This document shows positions 8,058-16,247 of a DNA stretch of 44,569 nt, one piece after another. The translations under genes were made by a program, and so were the position numbers. Each line of letters begins with the position of its first letter. Positions within the stretch are counted from its first letter, which is position 1. Under the pieces are notes generated by a model. It worked only from the letters and a program-made list of their open reading frames with translations, was not told the origin of the DNA and did not search any database. This DNA comes from Defluviicoccus sp. bin129. Its GTDB lineage: Bacteria > Pseudomonadota > Alphaproteobacteria > MPNO01. The DNA lies in the NCBI GenBank assembly GCA_002239065.1, contig MPNO01000038.1:1-44569 (forward strand). The letters run 5' to 3'.

Positions 8058-8731
8058 TGCCAGTCAAGGTCGATGGAAGGAGGCTGTGAGAGTCGAAGCG
8101 TTCGCTCCCGCAATGCCTTCACGCGAGGCCGATGTTCCGGGATCGCGTGCTCATGCGTTTCCACGAAAATATGGTCTATGCGCCTCAGGATGTCCGGCCT
8201 GTCAAGAAGGGCTTCCAGCAGATCGACCTCTGCTCCTTCGATATCGACCTTCAGTACGCCGATGTCTTCATCGAGGTCGGCAAGAAAGGCGACAAAGTCG
8301 ATTTGCCTGACTTCGATGGCACTCTCTCTCGACAAGGATGTCTCATTGTAGAGTAAGACGGATGTCGACTGGGAACGGCTAGCCGGATCTTCTTCGAACA
8401 AGGCATGCCGATAAATCAGAATTCTTCCTTCGCTGGTCCCCGCCGCGACTTGTTCGAGTCTTACGTTGTCAAGATCGGCGACATTGTCCTGAAGGACGGA
8501 ATGGGTCCATGGGTCGGGCTCGAATGCGATAACCTGCTTGGCGTCCGACGCCATTTTTCGAGTGTATACGCCCAGATTTGCGCCCAGATCGATACATACC
8601 TTGCCTCGGCAACGCCGTAGCGCGTCCTCAAACCGCCTGTTCACGGAATAGAACCGGAATCGTCGACGGAACCGATCTCCCAGCTTCCCCGGCACATAAC
8701 GGAGCAAGCTGTATTTGAACAATTTGTCCAC
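8054..8731 (-). CDS. FkbM family methyltransferase
   Basis: This SAM-dependent O-methyltransferase would typically act on sugars or other small hydroxyl groups. Motif I is VCIDLGANLGVYT. The acidic residue of motif II is in VIAFEPDP. The FkbM hallmark VLKVDIEGAEVDLL is present near the C-terminal third. The start is assigned to GTG 8731-8729, giving 225 residues. No strong ribosome binding site is visible, so the N-terminus is uncertain. The gene overlaps the truncated glycosyltransferase, suggesting both once belonged to a surface-glycan cluster that continued to the left. Confidence 0.8.
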   Translation of the reverse strand: MDKLFKYSLLRYVPGKLGDRFRRRFRFYSVNRRFEDALRRCRGKVCIDLGANLGVYTRKMASDAKQVIAFEPDPWTHSVLQDNVADLDNVRLEQVAAGTSEGRILIYRHALFEEDPASRSQSTSVLLYNETSLSRESAIEVRQIDFVAFLADLDEDIGVLKVDIEGAEVDLLEALLDRPDILRRIDHIFVETHEHAIPEHRPRVKALRERTLRLSQPPSIDLDWH

Positions 8732-8874
8732 TTCTTCGGAGCCTTGACGAATGGGGGGACGGGCGTTCGGGCAAGCGCGGGACGACCCCCGCGATACCGC
8801 ATACCGCACGCCCGCCTCTGATTCCGACCGACCGATATGCAACCCTAGATGGCGGATTCGAAGAACGCAACGCC

Positions 8875-10191
8875 CTACCCCGCCATCAGCCGCGGCAGCC
8901 AGGTGACCGCGGCGGGGACGGCCATCAGGAAGGCGAGGATGCCGATCTCGAGCAGCACGAAGGGCGCGACGGCGGCGTAGATCTGGCCCATCGTGGTGTC
9001 GGGCGGGGCGACGCCGCGCATGACGAACAGCAGCATGCCGAAGGGCGGGGTGGTCTGGCCGATCTCGAGCGCCAGCAGCATCAGGACGCCGAACCAGATC
9101 AGGTCGATGCGGATCAGCTCGGCCAGCGGGATGAAGAACGGCAGCGTGATCAGCATGATGCTCACCGGGTCCATGAAGCAGCCCATCAGCAGCATCAGCG
9201 CCATCATCGCGATCAGCAAGGAGAGCGGCGTCGGATCCATCTGCTGGATCAGCGAGAGCAGACCCGTGGTGGCGCCGGAGAACGACAGGATCTGCGAGAA
9301 TGTGAGCGAAGCCGCGATGATGAAATAGATCATCACCGCGAGCTTCCCGGTCTCGACCATCGCGGTCCACAGACCCTTCCAGCTCAGCGAGCGGTAGCAC
9401 AGCGCCGCCAGCACCGCCCCGATCGCGCCGAGCGAAGCCGACTCGGTCGGGGTCGCGACCCCGGTCAGGATGCTGCCGACGACCACCGCGAACAGGCCGA
9501 GCAGCGGAACCACATAGACCAGCACCGGGCGCACGCGCTGCCACAGGCTCACGTCGGGCATCTCGTAGCGCGGCGCGAGCGACGGGTTGAGCCGGCAGCG
9601 GATCATCACATAGGAGAAATGGACCGCGGCCATGATCAGCCCGGGGATCGCGCCGGCGATCAGGATGGCGGCGATCGAGATCCCCGACAGGCTGCCCAGC
9701 AGCACCGCCAGGCTCGACGGCGGGATCAGCATGGCGATCCCGCCGGTCCCCAGGATCGGCCCCATCGCCATCGAGTTGTGGTAGCCGCGCCGGCGCATCT
9801 CGGGCATCAGCGTGGTGCCGAGCAGTGCGGTGTTCGCCATGCTCGAGCCGGACAGGGTCGAGAACACCGTGCCGCCCGCCACCGCCACCAGCGACAGCCG
9901 CCCCGGAACCCGCGCGATCAACTGGTCGACCGCGTCGATCGCGCGGATCGCGACCCCGGTATGGAACAGGATCTCGCCCATCAGGATGAACATCGCCACC
10001 GGCGCGAGCGCGAACCGCACCAGCCCGTCGACCACGTTGCGCTCGAGCTGGATGAGCCCCGCCCCGCCGCCCAGGAACAGCATCGCACCGATGATGTTGG
10101 CGGAGAAAAAGGCGATCGCCACCGGCACGCCGAGGAACATCGGCACCAGCACCATGCCGAGCAGGAAGCAGAGCGCCCAGTACCATTCCAT
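8875..10191 (-). CDS. dctM: TRAP transporter large permease (DctM)
   Basis: This 438-residue protein has about a dozen hydrophobic helices and is the membrane component that moves organic acids with sodium. Family features include an early PIAIAFF-like segment, FILMGEILF, GSSMANTALLGTTLMPEM and the late TPPFGMLLFVM motif. Length is normal for DctM. It is the third gene of a dctP-dctQ-dctM operon, 3 bp after dctQ. The substrate cannot be read from the sequence; C4-dicarboxylates, other organic acids and sulfonates are all possible. Confidence 0.92.
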   Translation of the reverse strand: MEWYWALCFLLGMVLVPMFLGVPVAIAFFSANIIGAMLFLGGGAGLIQLERNVVDGLVRFALAPVAMFILMGEILFHTGVAIRAIDAVDQLIARVPGRLSLVAVAGGTVFSTLSGSSMANTALLGTTLMPEMRRRGYHNSMAMGPILGTGGIAMLIPPSSLAVLLGSLSGISIAAILIAGAIPGLIMAAVHFSYVMIRCRLNPSLAPRYEMPDVSLWQRVRPVLVYVVPLLGLFAVVVGSILTGVATPTESASLGAIGAVLAALCYRSLSWKGLWTAMVETGKLAVMIYFIIAASLTFSQILSFSGATTGLLSLIQQMDPTPLSLLIAMMALMLLMGCFMDPVSIMLITLPFFIPLAELIRIDLIWFGVLMLLALEIGQTTPPFGMLLFVMRGVAPPDTTMGQIYAAVAPFVLLEIGILAFLMAVPAAVTWLPRLMAG

Positions 10192-10194
10192 CGC

Positions 10195-10719
10195 TCAGAA
10201 GGCCTCCGGGCGGTCGCCGCGCGGCGCCTTCTCGCCGGCGTCGGGGCCGAGCGAGCGGATCAGCTGGCGCAGCGCCTCGATAAGGAACAGCGCCATCCCG
10301 CCCGGCACCACCGCCATCGGGATCCATTCCTTGATGTCGAACGACTTGTAGAGCGTGGAATCCTCGACCCAGGCGAGATGGGTGGTGATGACGCCGAAAT
10401 AGACGATGACCGCCGCGACCAGGACGATGACGAGATCGATGCCGATCCGGAAGTGCCGGTAGACGCGGGGCGGCAGGGCGCCGAGCACGAGGTCGACAGT
10501 GACGTGGCGCCCGATGCTGAGGATGTAGGCGGCGCCGACCATGGTCAGGGTCAGCAACCCGTACTCGACGGCCTCCAGCATCCAGTAGAAGCCCGAGAGC
10601 CCGAAGTTCCGCGCCGCCACCTCGGCGGCGACGCCGACCGCCAGCGCCGCCACGATCACCCCGGGCAGGACCCCGGTGAGCCCGAGCAACCGGTCAAACA
10701 GACCGCCGGTTTTCCACAT
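10195..10719 (-). CDS. dctQ: TRAP transporter small permease (DctQ)
   Basis: This 174-residue protein has four hydrophobic helices. The family signature is a conserved GRHVTVDLVLG segment in the middle, followed by a helix and the final WIPMAVVPGGMALFLIEALRQL-type stretch, given here only in outline. It forms the membrane complex with DctM and lies between dctP and dctM. It is separated from dctP by 72 bp containing a strong hairpin. Confidence 0.88.
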   Translation of the reverse strand: MWKTGGLFDRLLGLTGVLPGVIVAALAVGVAAEVAARNFGLSGFYWMLEAVEYGLLTLTMVGAAYILSIGRHVTVDLVLGALPPRVYRHFRIGIDLVIVLVAAVIVYFGVITTHLAWVEDSTLYKSFDIKEWIPMAVVPGGMALFLIEALRQLIRSLGPDAGEKAPRGDRPEAF

Positions 10720-10739
10720 CCGACCGTCCCAACGCCGTT

Positions 10740-10779
10740 GGCGGCGGAGCGCGGTCCGAAATGCCCGCGCTTCGCCGCC
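10740..10779 (-). promoter_or_regulatory. Intercistronic hairpin between dctP and dctQ
   Basis: GGCGGCGGAGCGCGG (10740-10754) faces CCGCGCTTCGCCGCC (10765-10779), 14 of 15 positions pairing across a 10-base loop. There is no U tail, so it is more likely an mRNA-stabilising or partial-termination structure. Such a structure would raise binding-protein yield relative to the permeases. Confidence 0.5.
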
Positions 10780-10791
10780 CTATCCGCAACG

Positions 10792-11769
10792 CTACTTGCC
10801 GATCAGGGCGCGCAGCTTCTTGCCGACCACCGGATCGCGCTTCTCCACCACGTCCCATTGTGCGGTGTAGGCGATATCGAGGAACTTCTTCGACTCGGCG
10901 TCGGACAGCTTGAGCAGCTTCATGCCCTTCTCGCTGACCAGCTTGTCGCCGATCGCCCGGTCTTTCCTGCCGAGATCGGTGGAAAGCTCGTTCTCGAGAT
11001 AGAGCCCCGTCCGGGTCAGCACGTCCCGCTGATTGGCGTTCAGCTTCTTCCACTTGCCGATATTGACGCCGACCACGATGATCGGGTGATAGAAGCCCGG
11101 CAGCAGCTTGTACTTCGAGACCTCGAACCAGCCCAGCGCCATGACCTCGCTGTCGAGGTTGGCGTAGGCGTCGACCGCGCCGCGTTCCATGGCGGTGAAG
11201 ATCTCGCGCCTCGGCATGTTCAGGGTCCGCGCTCCGAGCGCATCGAAGAACGCCTTGTAGGTGTTCGACGTGCGCATCTTGAGGCCCTTGAAGTCGGCCA
11301 GCGACTTGATCTCGGTGTTGGAGTAGATGTGGAACACGATGTCGCCGCCATACATCGACAGGAGATGCATGTTGGCCTGCTTGGCGAACAGCTCGCTGAA
11401 GATGTCCCAGGCGCCGTTCTTGCGCATCTCGGACGCCGACTTGGTGGTCGGCGTGAATCCGGTCGCGAGCTTCACCAGGTTCGCCATGTAGGCGGGCGGC
11501 GTGCCCGCCAGGTCGAGCAGCCCGGTCTTGACCGCGTTGCCGAGCTGGCGCGACGGGATCGCTTCCGGCCCCACCACCTGTCCGATCCGGATCGCGCCCT
11601 TGCCGTCGGCGTTCACCTTGGCGACGAAGGAGTCGAAGGCCTGGCGGGTGAGCGACTGCTTGTTGCTGATGAAGTAGCCGGCCTTGAAGTTGACCTCCGC
11701 AGCGGCGACGGTCGCCGCGGCGCAGACCGCGCCAGCGGCCATCGCGGCGACGGTGAGCGAAAGTTTCAT
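10792..11769 (-). CDS. dctP: TRAP transporter substrate-binding protein (DctP)
   Basis: This 325-residue periplasmic protein has an N-terminal signal peptide (MKLSLTVAAMAAGAVCAA then a small-residue cleavage region). The DctP fold is shown by the LADFKGLKMRTSNTYKAFF region, REIFTAMERGAVDAYA and GFYHPIIVVGVNIGKW. The start at 11769 is preferred over 11775 because GGGGGAGG lies 6 bases upstream of it and would abut the other ATG. It delivers the substrate to DctQM encoded directly downstream. Confidence 0.92.
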   Translation of the reverse strand: MKLSLTVAAMAAGAVCAAATVAAAEVNFKAGYFISNKQSLTRQAFDSFVAKVNADGKGAIRIGQVVGPEAIPSRQLGNAVKTGLLDLAGTPPAYMANLVKLATGFTPTTKSASEMRKNGAWDIFSELFAKQANMHLLSMYGGDIVFHIYSNTEIKSLADFKGLKMRTSNTYKAFFDALGARTLNMPRREIFTAMERGAVDAYANLDSEVMALGWFEVSKYKLLPGFYHPIIVVGVNIGKWKKLNANQRDVLTRTGLYLENELSTDLGRKDRAIGDKLVSEKGMKLLKLSDAESKKFLDIAYTAQWDVVEKRDPVVGKKLRALIGK

Positions 11770-11838
11770 TGACATCCTCCCCCAGGGTATTCGTTGCGCG
11801 CGTCGAAACGTTGCCCGACGCCGGACTCGGTGTCAATC

Positions 11839-11898
11839 GAACCCGCCCGCGAACCCGCCCGCGAACCCGCCCGCGAACCCGCCCGCGAACCCGCCCGC
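11839..11898. repeat. Five tandem copies of a 12-bp repeat
   Basis: GAACCCGCCCGC is repeated five times without mismatch between the divergent dctP and GPP34 genes. If translated it would give a four-residue period, but no gene is supported here. It lies 70 bp upstream of dctP and 119 bp upstream of the GPP34 start, so copy number could affect either promoter. Confidence 0.85.
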
Positions 11899-12016
11899 GC
11901 CGCCCCGACCCGGACCGCAAATATTGGCGCATTTGGCATGGCACCGGCGGGGCTCGCATGACAATATGCCGCGCTTCGAATACTATCGATGTCTTTGGAA
12001 TCGGGAGAATTACCGC

Positions 12017-12670
12017 ATGCTCAGGTTTTCAGAGGAAATCATGCTTCTCTTGCTGAGCGACAATGGCGGGAAGTTCGTCGACGTGCCGGCGCCGTCGCTC
12101 GACTGCGCGCTCGCCGGCGCGGTGCTGATGGATCTGGCGCTGGAGAACCGGATCGATACCGATCCGCAGCGCCTGTTCGTCGTCGATCCGGCGCCGCTCG
12201 GCGACGATCTGCTCGATCCGACGCTCGCGCGCATCGTCGACTCCGAAGCAACCCACGACACCGCCCACTGGATCAGGGCGACGACCGACCAGGCCGACGC
12301 GATCCACGACCGTTCCCTCGAGCGGCTGGTCGAGCGCGGAATCCTGCGGCGCGAGGACGACCGCTTCATGTGGGTGTTCAAGTCGCGCCGCTACCCGGTG
12401 ATCGACGACCAGACGATCCGCGAGGTCAAGCTCCGGCTGATGGGCGTCCTGTTCAGCGACGAAATCCCCGATGCGCGGGACATTCTGCTTATATCCCTTT
12501 CCGACGTTTGCGGCATTTTCTCAAGCCTGCTATCCAGTTCCGAACTTGATGCGGCCGCCCAGCGGATCGGACAGGTTCGCAAGCTGGATCTGCTGGGCCG
12601 GGAGGTCACGAACGCGGTGCGGGAGATCGAAGCCTCCCTCGCCATGGCGGTGGCGATGCCGATGCATTGA
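12017..12670 (+). CDS. GOLPH3/VPS74-like (GPP34 domain) protein
   Basis: This 217-residue protein opens with LRFSEEIMLLLLSDNGGKF and continues with ALAGAVLMDLALENRID, matching the start of the GPP34 domain. It later shows a helical LVERGILRREDDRFMWVF segment with a loop typical of the family. The eukaryotic members are Golgi phosphoinositide-binding adaptors for glycosyltransferases. Bacterial members have no settled role. ATG 12017 is preceded by GGGAGAA. No signal peptide or membrane helix is seen, so it is cytoplasmic or peripherally membrane-bound. It is followed 140 bp later by a STAS protein in the same direction. Confidence 0.75.
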   Translation: MLRFSEEIMLLLLSDNGGKFVDVPAPSLDCALAGAVLMDLALENRIDTDPQRLFVVDPAPLGDDLLDPTLARIVDSEATHDTAHWIRATTDQADAIHDRSLERLVERGILRREDDRFMWVFKSRRYPVIDDQTIREVKLRLMGVLFSDEIPDARDILLISLSDVCGIFSSLLSSSELDAAAQRIGQVRKLDLLGREVTNAVREIEASLAMAVAMPMH

Positions 12671-12810
12671 GGCGCGGCGGCCCGGCCGCGCGGCGATCGC
12701 CCCGGCCGAGCCGCCCGACCGAACCCGATGCCATCGCCCGGGAGCGGGCCCCGGCATCGTACCGACCAAAAGGTGATATACACACCGCACGCAGCTTGGA
12801 GACGAAGACG

Positions 12811-13149
12811 ATGGATGTGACGACGGAACGTCAGGAGGGTGTTCTGACCGCCGAGGTCGGCGGGCGTATCGACGGCTCGAACGTCGCCCAGTTCGAGGAG
12901 GCGATCAGGACGGCGATCGACGAGAACGACCGCGCCGTTCTGATCGACTGCGAGAATCTCGGCTATATCAGCAGCGCCGGGCTTCGCGCCGTGCTGATGA
13001 CCGCCAAGAGCCTGTCCAGCCGGAACGCCAAGTTCGCGCTCTGCTCCATGTCCGATCCGATCCGGGAAGTCTTCCAGATCAGCGGTTTCGACAAGATCGT
13101 CGCGATCCACCCCTCGCGCGCCGAAGCGCTCGCCTCCTTCGATTCCTGA
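12811..13149 (+). CDS. STAS domain protein (anti-sigma factor antagonist-like)
   Basis: This 112-residue single-domain protein has VLTAEVGGRIDGSNV, then VLIDCENLGYISSAGLRAVL, the STAS signature, with the phosphorylatable serine at S54 or S55. It ends with an IREVFQISGFDKIV helix. Such proteins bind anti-sigma kinases in partner-switching modules. No kinase or phosphatase gene is next to it, so its partner must lie elsewhere. It stands between the GPP34 gene and a convergent hydrolase gene. Confidence 0.88.
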   Translation: MDVTTERQEGVLTAEVGGRIDGSNVAQFEEAIRTAIDENDRAVLIDCENLGYISSAGLRAVLMTAKSLSSRNAKFALCSMSDPIREVFQISGFDKIVAIHPSRAEALASFDS

Positions 13150-13170
13150 GATCCCGGCCGCGCTGCCGGA

Positions 13171-14148
13171 TTACCGGGCGCGCGGCGCCGCGGCGGCCCG
13201 GATGAACCGGCCGGCGGCGCCGACATACCAGGGCAGCCGGCCTCCCTTGCCGTGAAACCCGACATGGCCGCCGCCCCGCGTGACGACCGCCTCGAGCGGC
13301 GGGCGCGGGGCGATCGCGGGCGGCGGCACCCAGGGGTCGTCGTCGGCGTGCAGGACCAGGGTCGGGACGCGCAGGGCGCCGATCGCGCGGCCCGGCGCGC
13401 ATGTCTCGTAATACTCGGCCGCGTCGCGGAACCCCGCCTCGCCGGCGGTGAACGCGTCGTCGAACTCGCGGATGTGGCGCGCCCGCTTCAGCGCCATCCG
13501 TACCGGCGGCGGGGCATGCCGCCACACCGGCTCCGACTCCTCGCGCAGGCGCGCCAGCAGCCATCTCTCGTATAGCCGGTTGCGCGGGCGCGCGATGCGG
13601 TCCGCGGTCGCCGCGAGGTCGAGCGGCGCCGAGACCGCGACTACCGCCCTGACCGCCCGCGGCAGGTCGGGCGACGCGGCGAGCCGCAGCGCGAGCGCGC
13701 CGCCCAGCGAAAAGCCGAGAATGGCGATGCCGCGTTCGCCGATCCCCGGGTCGAGCCCGGCGACCGCGCGGCAGGCATCGGCGAGGTCGCCCACCCTGTC
13801 CATGTGGTAGTGGCCCCGGGCGAGCGACCGGCCGGGTGCCGAGCCCCTGAGGTTGAGCCGCACCACCGCGGCGCCGCCGGCGAGGAACGCGCCCGCCGCC
13901 TGCAGCACATGCCGGCTCGCCTCGCAGCCGGTCAGCCCGGGCACCAGCACGACCGCCGGCTCCTTCCCGCGCGCCGCGTGGTAGCGCGCGACCAGCCGGT
14001 CGCCGCTGCCGTCGCCGAGCGCGATCTCGAACCGCTCGCCCGTCTCCGGCGGGATCCCGGGCAGCCGGAAGGGAAGCACGTTGCGGATCGTCTGGAGGTC
14101 GGCGGTGACCCAGGGCCAGCGCCGGCGGAAAGGGGGGCCGGGCGTCAT
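13171..14148 (-). CDS. YheT-type alpha/beta hydrolase
   Basis: This 325-residue protein has the family N-terminus (Phe-Arg-Arg-Arg-Trp-Pro then DLQT near 18-20), the oxyanion region LVPGLTGCE near 68-76, the nucleophile S147 in GFSLGG, an acid in HADDDPW near 267-273 and a histidine in GGGHVGFHG (H295). YheT-like proteins are predicted esterases or lipases of unknown natural substrate. The start at 14148 fits the conserved N-terminus; a longer frame to 14202 adds nothing family-like. It is convergent with the STAS gene and divergent from the SRAP gene. Confidence 0.85.
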   Translation of the reverse strand: MTPGPPFRRRWPWVTADLQTIRNVLPFRLPGIPPETGERFEIALGDGSGDRLVARYHAARGKEPAVVLVPGLTGCEASRHVLQAAGAFLAGGAAVVRLNLRGSAPGRSLARGHYHMDRVGDLADACRAVAGLDPGIGERGIAILGFSLGGALALRLAASPDLPRAVRAVVAVSAPLDLAATADRIARPRNRLYERWLLARLREESEPVWRHAPPPVRMALKRARHIREFDDAFTAGEAGFRDAAEYYETCAPGRAIGALRVPTLVLHADDDPWVPPPAIAPRPPLEAVVTRGGGHVGFHGKGGRLPWYVGAAGRFIRAAAAPRAR

Positions 14149-14285
14149 CGGCCGACAGAAGACGCATCCGGCGGACCTTCGCGCAAGCCCGGCCTTGGGC
14201 AAAAGCGTGGATGGCCGGAACGAGTCCGGGGCGACAGCGGGAGACGCCGCGCCGCCATCCCGGCCGGATGCGCTATAACCGGGGC

Positions 14286-14978
14286 ATGTGCGGCCGCTTC
14301 ACCCAGCGCTTTTCCTGGCGCGAGCTCCACGCGCTGCTCGACCTGGCCGGGCCGGCCGCCAATCTGCGGCCGCGCTACAACGTCGCGCCGGGCCAGACCG
14401 TCGCGGCGGTGCGCGCGGATGGCGGGGTGCGCCGTCTCGCGATGCTGCGCTGGGGGCTGATCCCGTCCTGGGCCAAAGACGCCAGGATCGCCTACAAGCT
14501 GATCAACGCCCGGTCGGAGACGGCGGGCGAGAAGCCGTCCTTCCGCGCCGCCATGCGCGCCCGCCGCTGCCTGATCCCGGCCGACGGGTTCTACGAATGG
14601 ACGCGGCGCGGGACGGTCCGCCAGCCTTGGCTGATCGCCAGGGAGGACGGCGCCCCGTTCGTCTTCGCCGGGCTGTGGGAGCGCTGGACGGTGCCGCGCG
14701 GTGCCGTTCTCACCGGATCGCTCGCCGAGCTCCGGCCGGGCGAGGCGATCGAGACCTGCACCGTGCTCACCGCCGCCGCGAACCAGGCGCTGGCCCCGCT
14801 GCATCACCGCATGCCGGTGATCCTCGCCCCCGACTCCTTCGACCCGTGGCTCCGCGGCGAGGCCGTGCCGCTCGGCCCCGCACCGTCCGACGGCATCGTC
14901 TTCCACCCGGTGAGCACGCTGGTCAACAAGCCCGCCAACGACGACCCGCGCTGCATCGAGCCAGCCGCGCCGCCCTGA
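14286..14978 (+). CDS. SRAP family protein (HMCES/YedK), abasic-site DNA-protein crosslinker
   Basis: This 230-residue protein is close to the usual SRAP length. The catalytic Cys2 follows the initiator Met (MCGRFTQRF). N32 is in RYNVAPGQ, E104 in ADGFYEW and H173/H174 in LHHRMPVI. The family forms a thiazolidine crosslink to abasic sites in single-stranded DNA to shield them. The start at 14286 is fixed by the need for Cys2 after processing. It is divergent from the YheT gene and is followed by the palindromic repeat cluster. Confidence 0.93.
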   Translation: MCGRFTQRFSWRELHALLDLAGPAANLRPRYNVAPGQTVAAVRADGGVRRLAMLRWGLIPSWAKDARIAYKLINARSETAGEKPSFRAAMRARRCLIPADGFYEWTRRGTVRQPWLIAREDGAPFVFAGLWERWTVPRGAVLTGSLAELRPGEAIETCTVLTAAANQALAPLHHRMPVILAPDSFDPWLRGEAVPLGPAPSDGIVFHPVSTLVNKPANDDPRCIEPAAPP

Positions 14979-15606
14979 CCTCGTCGAAGGGGGGAAGCCT
15001 CGCTCGTCATTTCGACCGAAGCGAAGCGCAGTGGAGAAACCTCCCTGCCCCATGGGGACGAGGTTTCTCCACTCCGCCGTGCTGCGCACGGCTCCGGTCG
15101 AAATGACGAGAGGGGGGCCGCCGTGCTGCGCACGGCTACGCCCCAGCCACCCCACTCGTCATTTCGACCGGAGCGCGCAGCGCGTCCCCCACCTCGTCAT
15201 TTCGAACGGAACGCGAGGCGCGGAAGGGAGGAACCTCCCTGCCCATGGGGACAAGGTTTCTCCCCGCCGCCGTGCTGCCGCACGGTTCCGGTCGAAATGA
15301 CGAGAGGGGGGGCCTGCTGCCGCACGGCTGCGGTCGAAATGACGAGAGGGGTCCGCCGTGCTGCGCCCCCGAGGTGGCGTCGTTCCCCGCCCCAGCCACC
15401 CCTCCGTCATTTCGACCGGAGCGCCGAAGGCGCGGAGTGGAGAAACCTCCCTGCCCGCGTCCTCCCCCCCTCGTCATTTCGACCGGAGCGCCGAAGGCGC
15501 GGAGTGGAGAAACCTCCCTGCCCCATGGGGACGAGGTTTCTCCACTCCGCCGTGCTGCGCACGGCTCCGGTCGAAATAACGAGGGGGCGTGCGGGCGGCG
15601 CGCCGC
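14979..15606. repeat. Cluster of inverted palindromic repeats (GTCATTTCGACC family)
   Basis: The core GTCATTTCGACC or a near copy starts at about 15006, 15158, 15196, 15406 and 15473. Its reverse complement occurs at about 15096, 15290, 15332 and 15569. Between pairs lie GTGGAGAAACCTCCCTGCC and its inverse. This gives foldback structures of about 100 bp, for example 15006-15108 and 15473-15583. Repeats with this core occur dispersed in many bacterial genomes. Frames through the cluster are not genes. It separates the SRAP gene from the convergent end of the purine operon. Confidence 0.88.
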
Positions 15607-15954
15607 CTATTCCGGGTTGGCGAGCTGGATGTCGATGCCGCGGGTCGACAACAGCTCCATCAGCTCGCCGGTCTCGTACATCTCGCGGATGATGTCGCAG
15701 CCGCCGACGAACTCGCCCTTGACGTAGAGCTGCGGGATCGTCGGCCAGCTCGAGAAGTGCTTGATGCCCTCGCGCAGCTCGGGGTCGCGCAGCACGTCGA
15801 TGCCCTTGAACGGGACGCCCAGATTGCTCAGCGCCTGAACCACCGCGGCGGAGAACCCGCATTGCGGGAACACCGGCGTTCCCTTCATGAACAGGACGAC
15901 ATCGGTCTCCCCGAGATCCTCGCGGATTTTCTCGTACACGGCGGGTTCGCTCAT
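15607..15954 (-). CDS. grxD: Monothiol glutaredoxin (Grx4/GrxD type)
   Basis: This 115-residue protein carries the class II active site CGFS at residues 32-35, with the conserved VVLFMKGTP strand and lysine 24 before it, and [19 protein letters not shown] near the C-terminus. These proteins bind a [2Fe-2S] cluster with glutathione, usually together with BolA. The bolA gene lies immediately upstream in the same operon, 26 bp away. It is the last gene of the purine operon. Confidence 0.95.
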   Translation of the reverse strand: MSEPAVYEKIREDLGETDVVLFMKGTPVFPQCGFSAAVVQALSNLGVPFKGIDVLRDPELREGIKHFSSWPTIPQLYVKGEFVGGCDIIREMYETGELMELLSTRGIDIQLANPE

Positions 15955-15980
15955 CTCTGGCTCCTGTTGCGATCGTCGGG

Positions 15981-16214
15981 TCAGGCGCTGTCGGGAAGCG
16001 CGGTCTGCAGCGCGAGCGCGTGAAGCTCGCCCCCCATCCGCCCCTGCAGCGCCTGGTAGACCATCTGGTGTTGCTGGACCCGCGTCTTGCCCCGGAAGGA
16101 TTCCGAGACGACATGCGCCGCGTAGTGGTCGCCGTCGCCGGCGAGGTCCTGGATGCTGACCACCGCGTCGGGGAGGCTTTCCTTGATCAGGCGCTCGATG
16201 TCGCCCGGGTCCAT
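15981..16214 (-). CDS. bolA: BolA family protein
   Basis: This 77-residue protein has the BolA fold: an N-terminal helix, then [20 protein letters not shown], then [12 protein letters not shown] with the invariant histidine H65 that ligates the cluster shared with the monothiol glutaredoxin. ATG 16214 is preferred; a GTG two codons earlier is also in frame. It sits between purL and grxD, the usual arrangement in Alphaproteobacteria, and is likely a partner of the next gene in iron sensing or Fe-S delivery. Confidence 0.92.
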   Translation of the reverse strand: MDPGDIERLIKESLPDAVVSIQDLAGDGDHYAAHVVSESFRGKTRVQQHQMVYQALQGRMGGELHALALQTALPDSA

Positions 16215-16247
16215 GGGCACTTCTGCGATCCTCGATTGGCTGCGGGG

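Noticed and set aside
7719..8620. Plus-strand ORFs opposite the FkbM and glycosyltransferase genes
   Set aside because: They are antisense to frames with clear methyltransferase and GT4 motifs.
9619..11772. Plus-strand frame of 717 codons across the TRAP operon
   Set aside because: It covers three well-supported dctPQM genes on the other strand and is His/Arg/Asp-rich without domains.
14979..15606. Possible CRISPR array
   Set aside because: Copies occur in both orientations with irregular spacing and conserved intervening sequence, so these are foldback repeats, not direct repeats with unique spacers.
15031..15692. Small ORFs inside the repeat cluster
   Set aside because: They translate the repeats themselves (recurring HFDRS and GETS-type words) and have no independent support.
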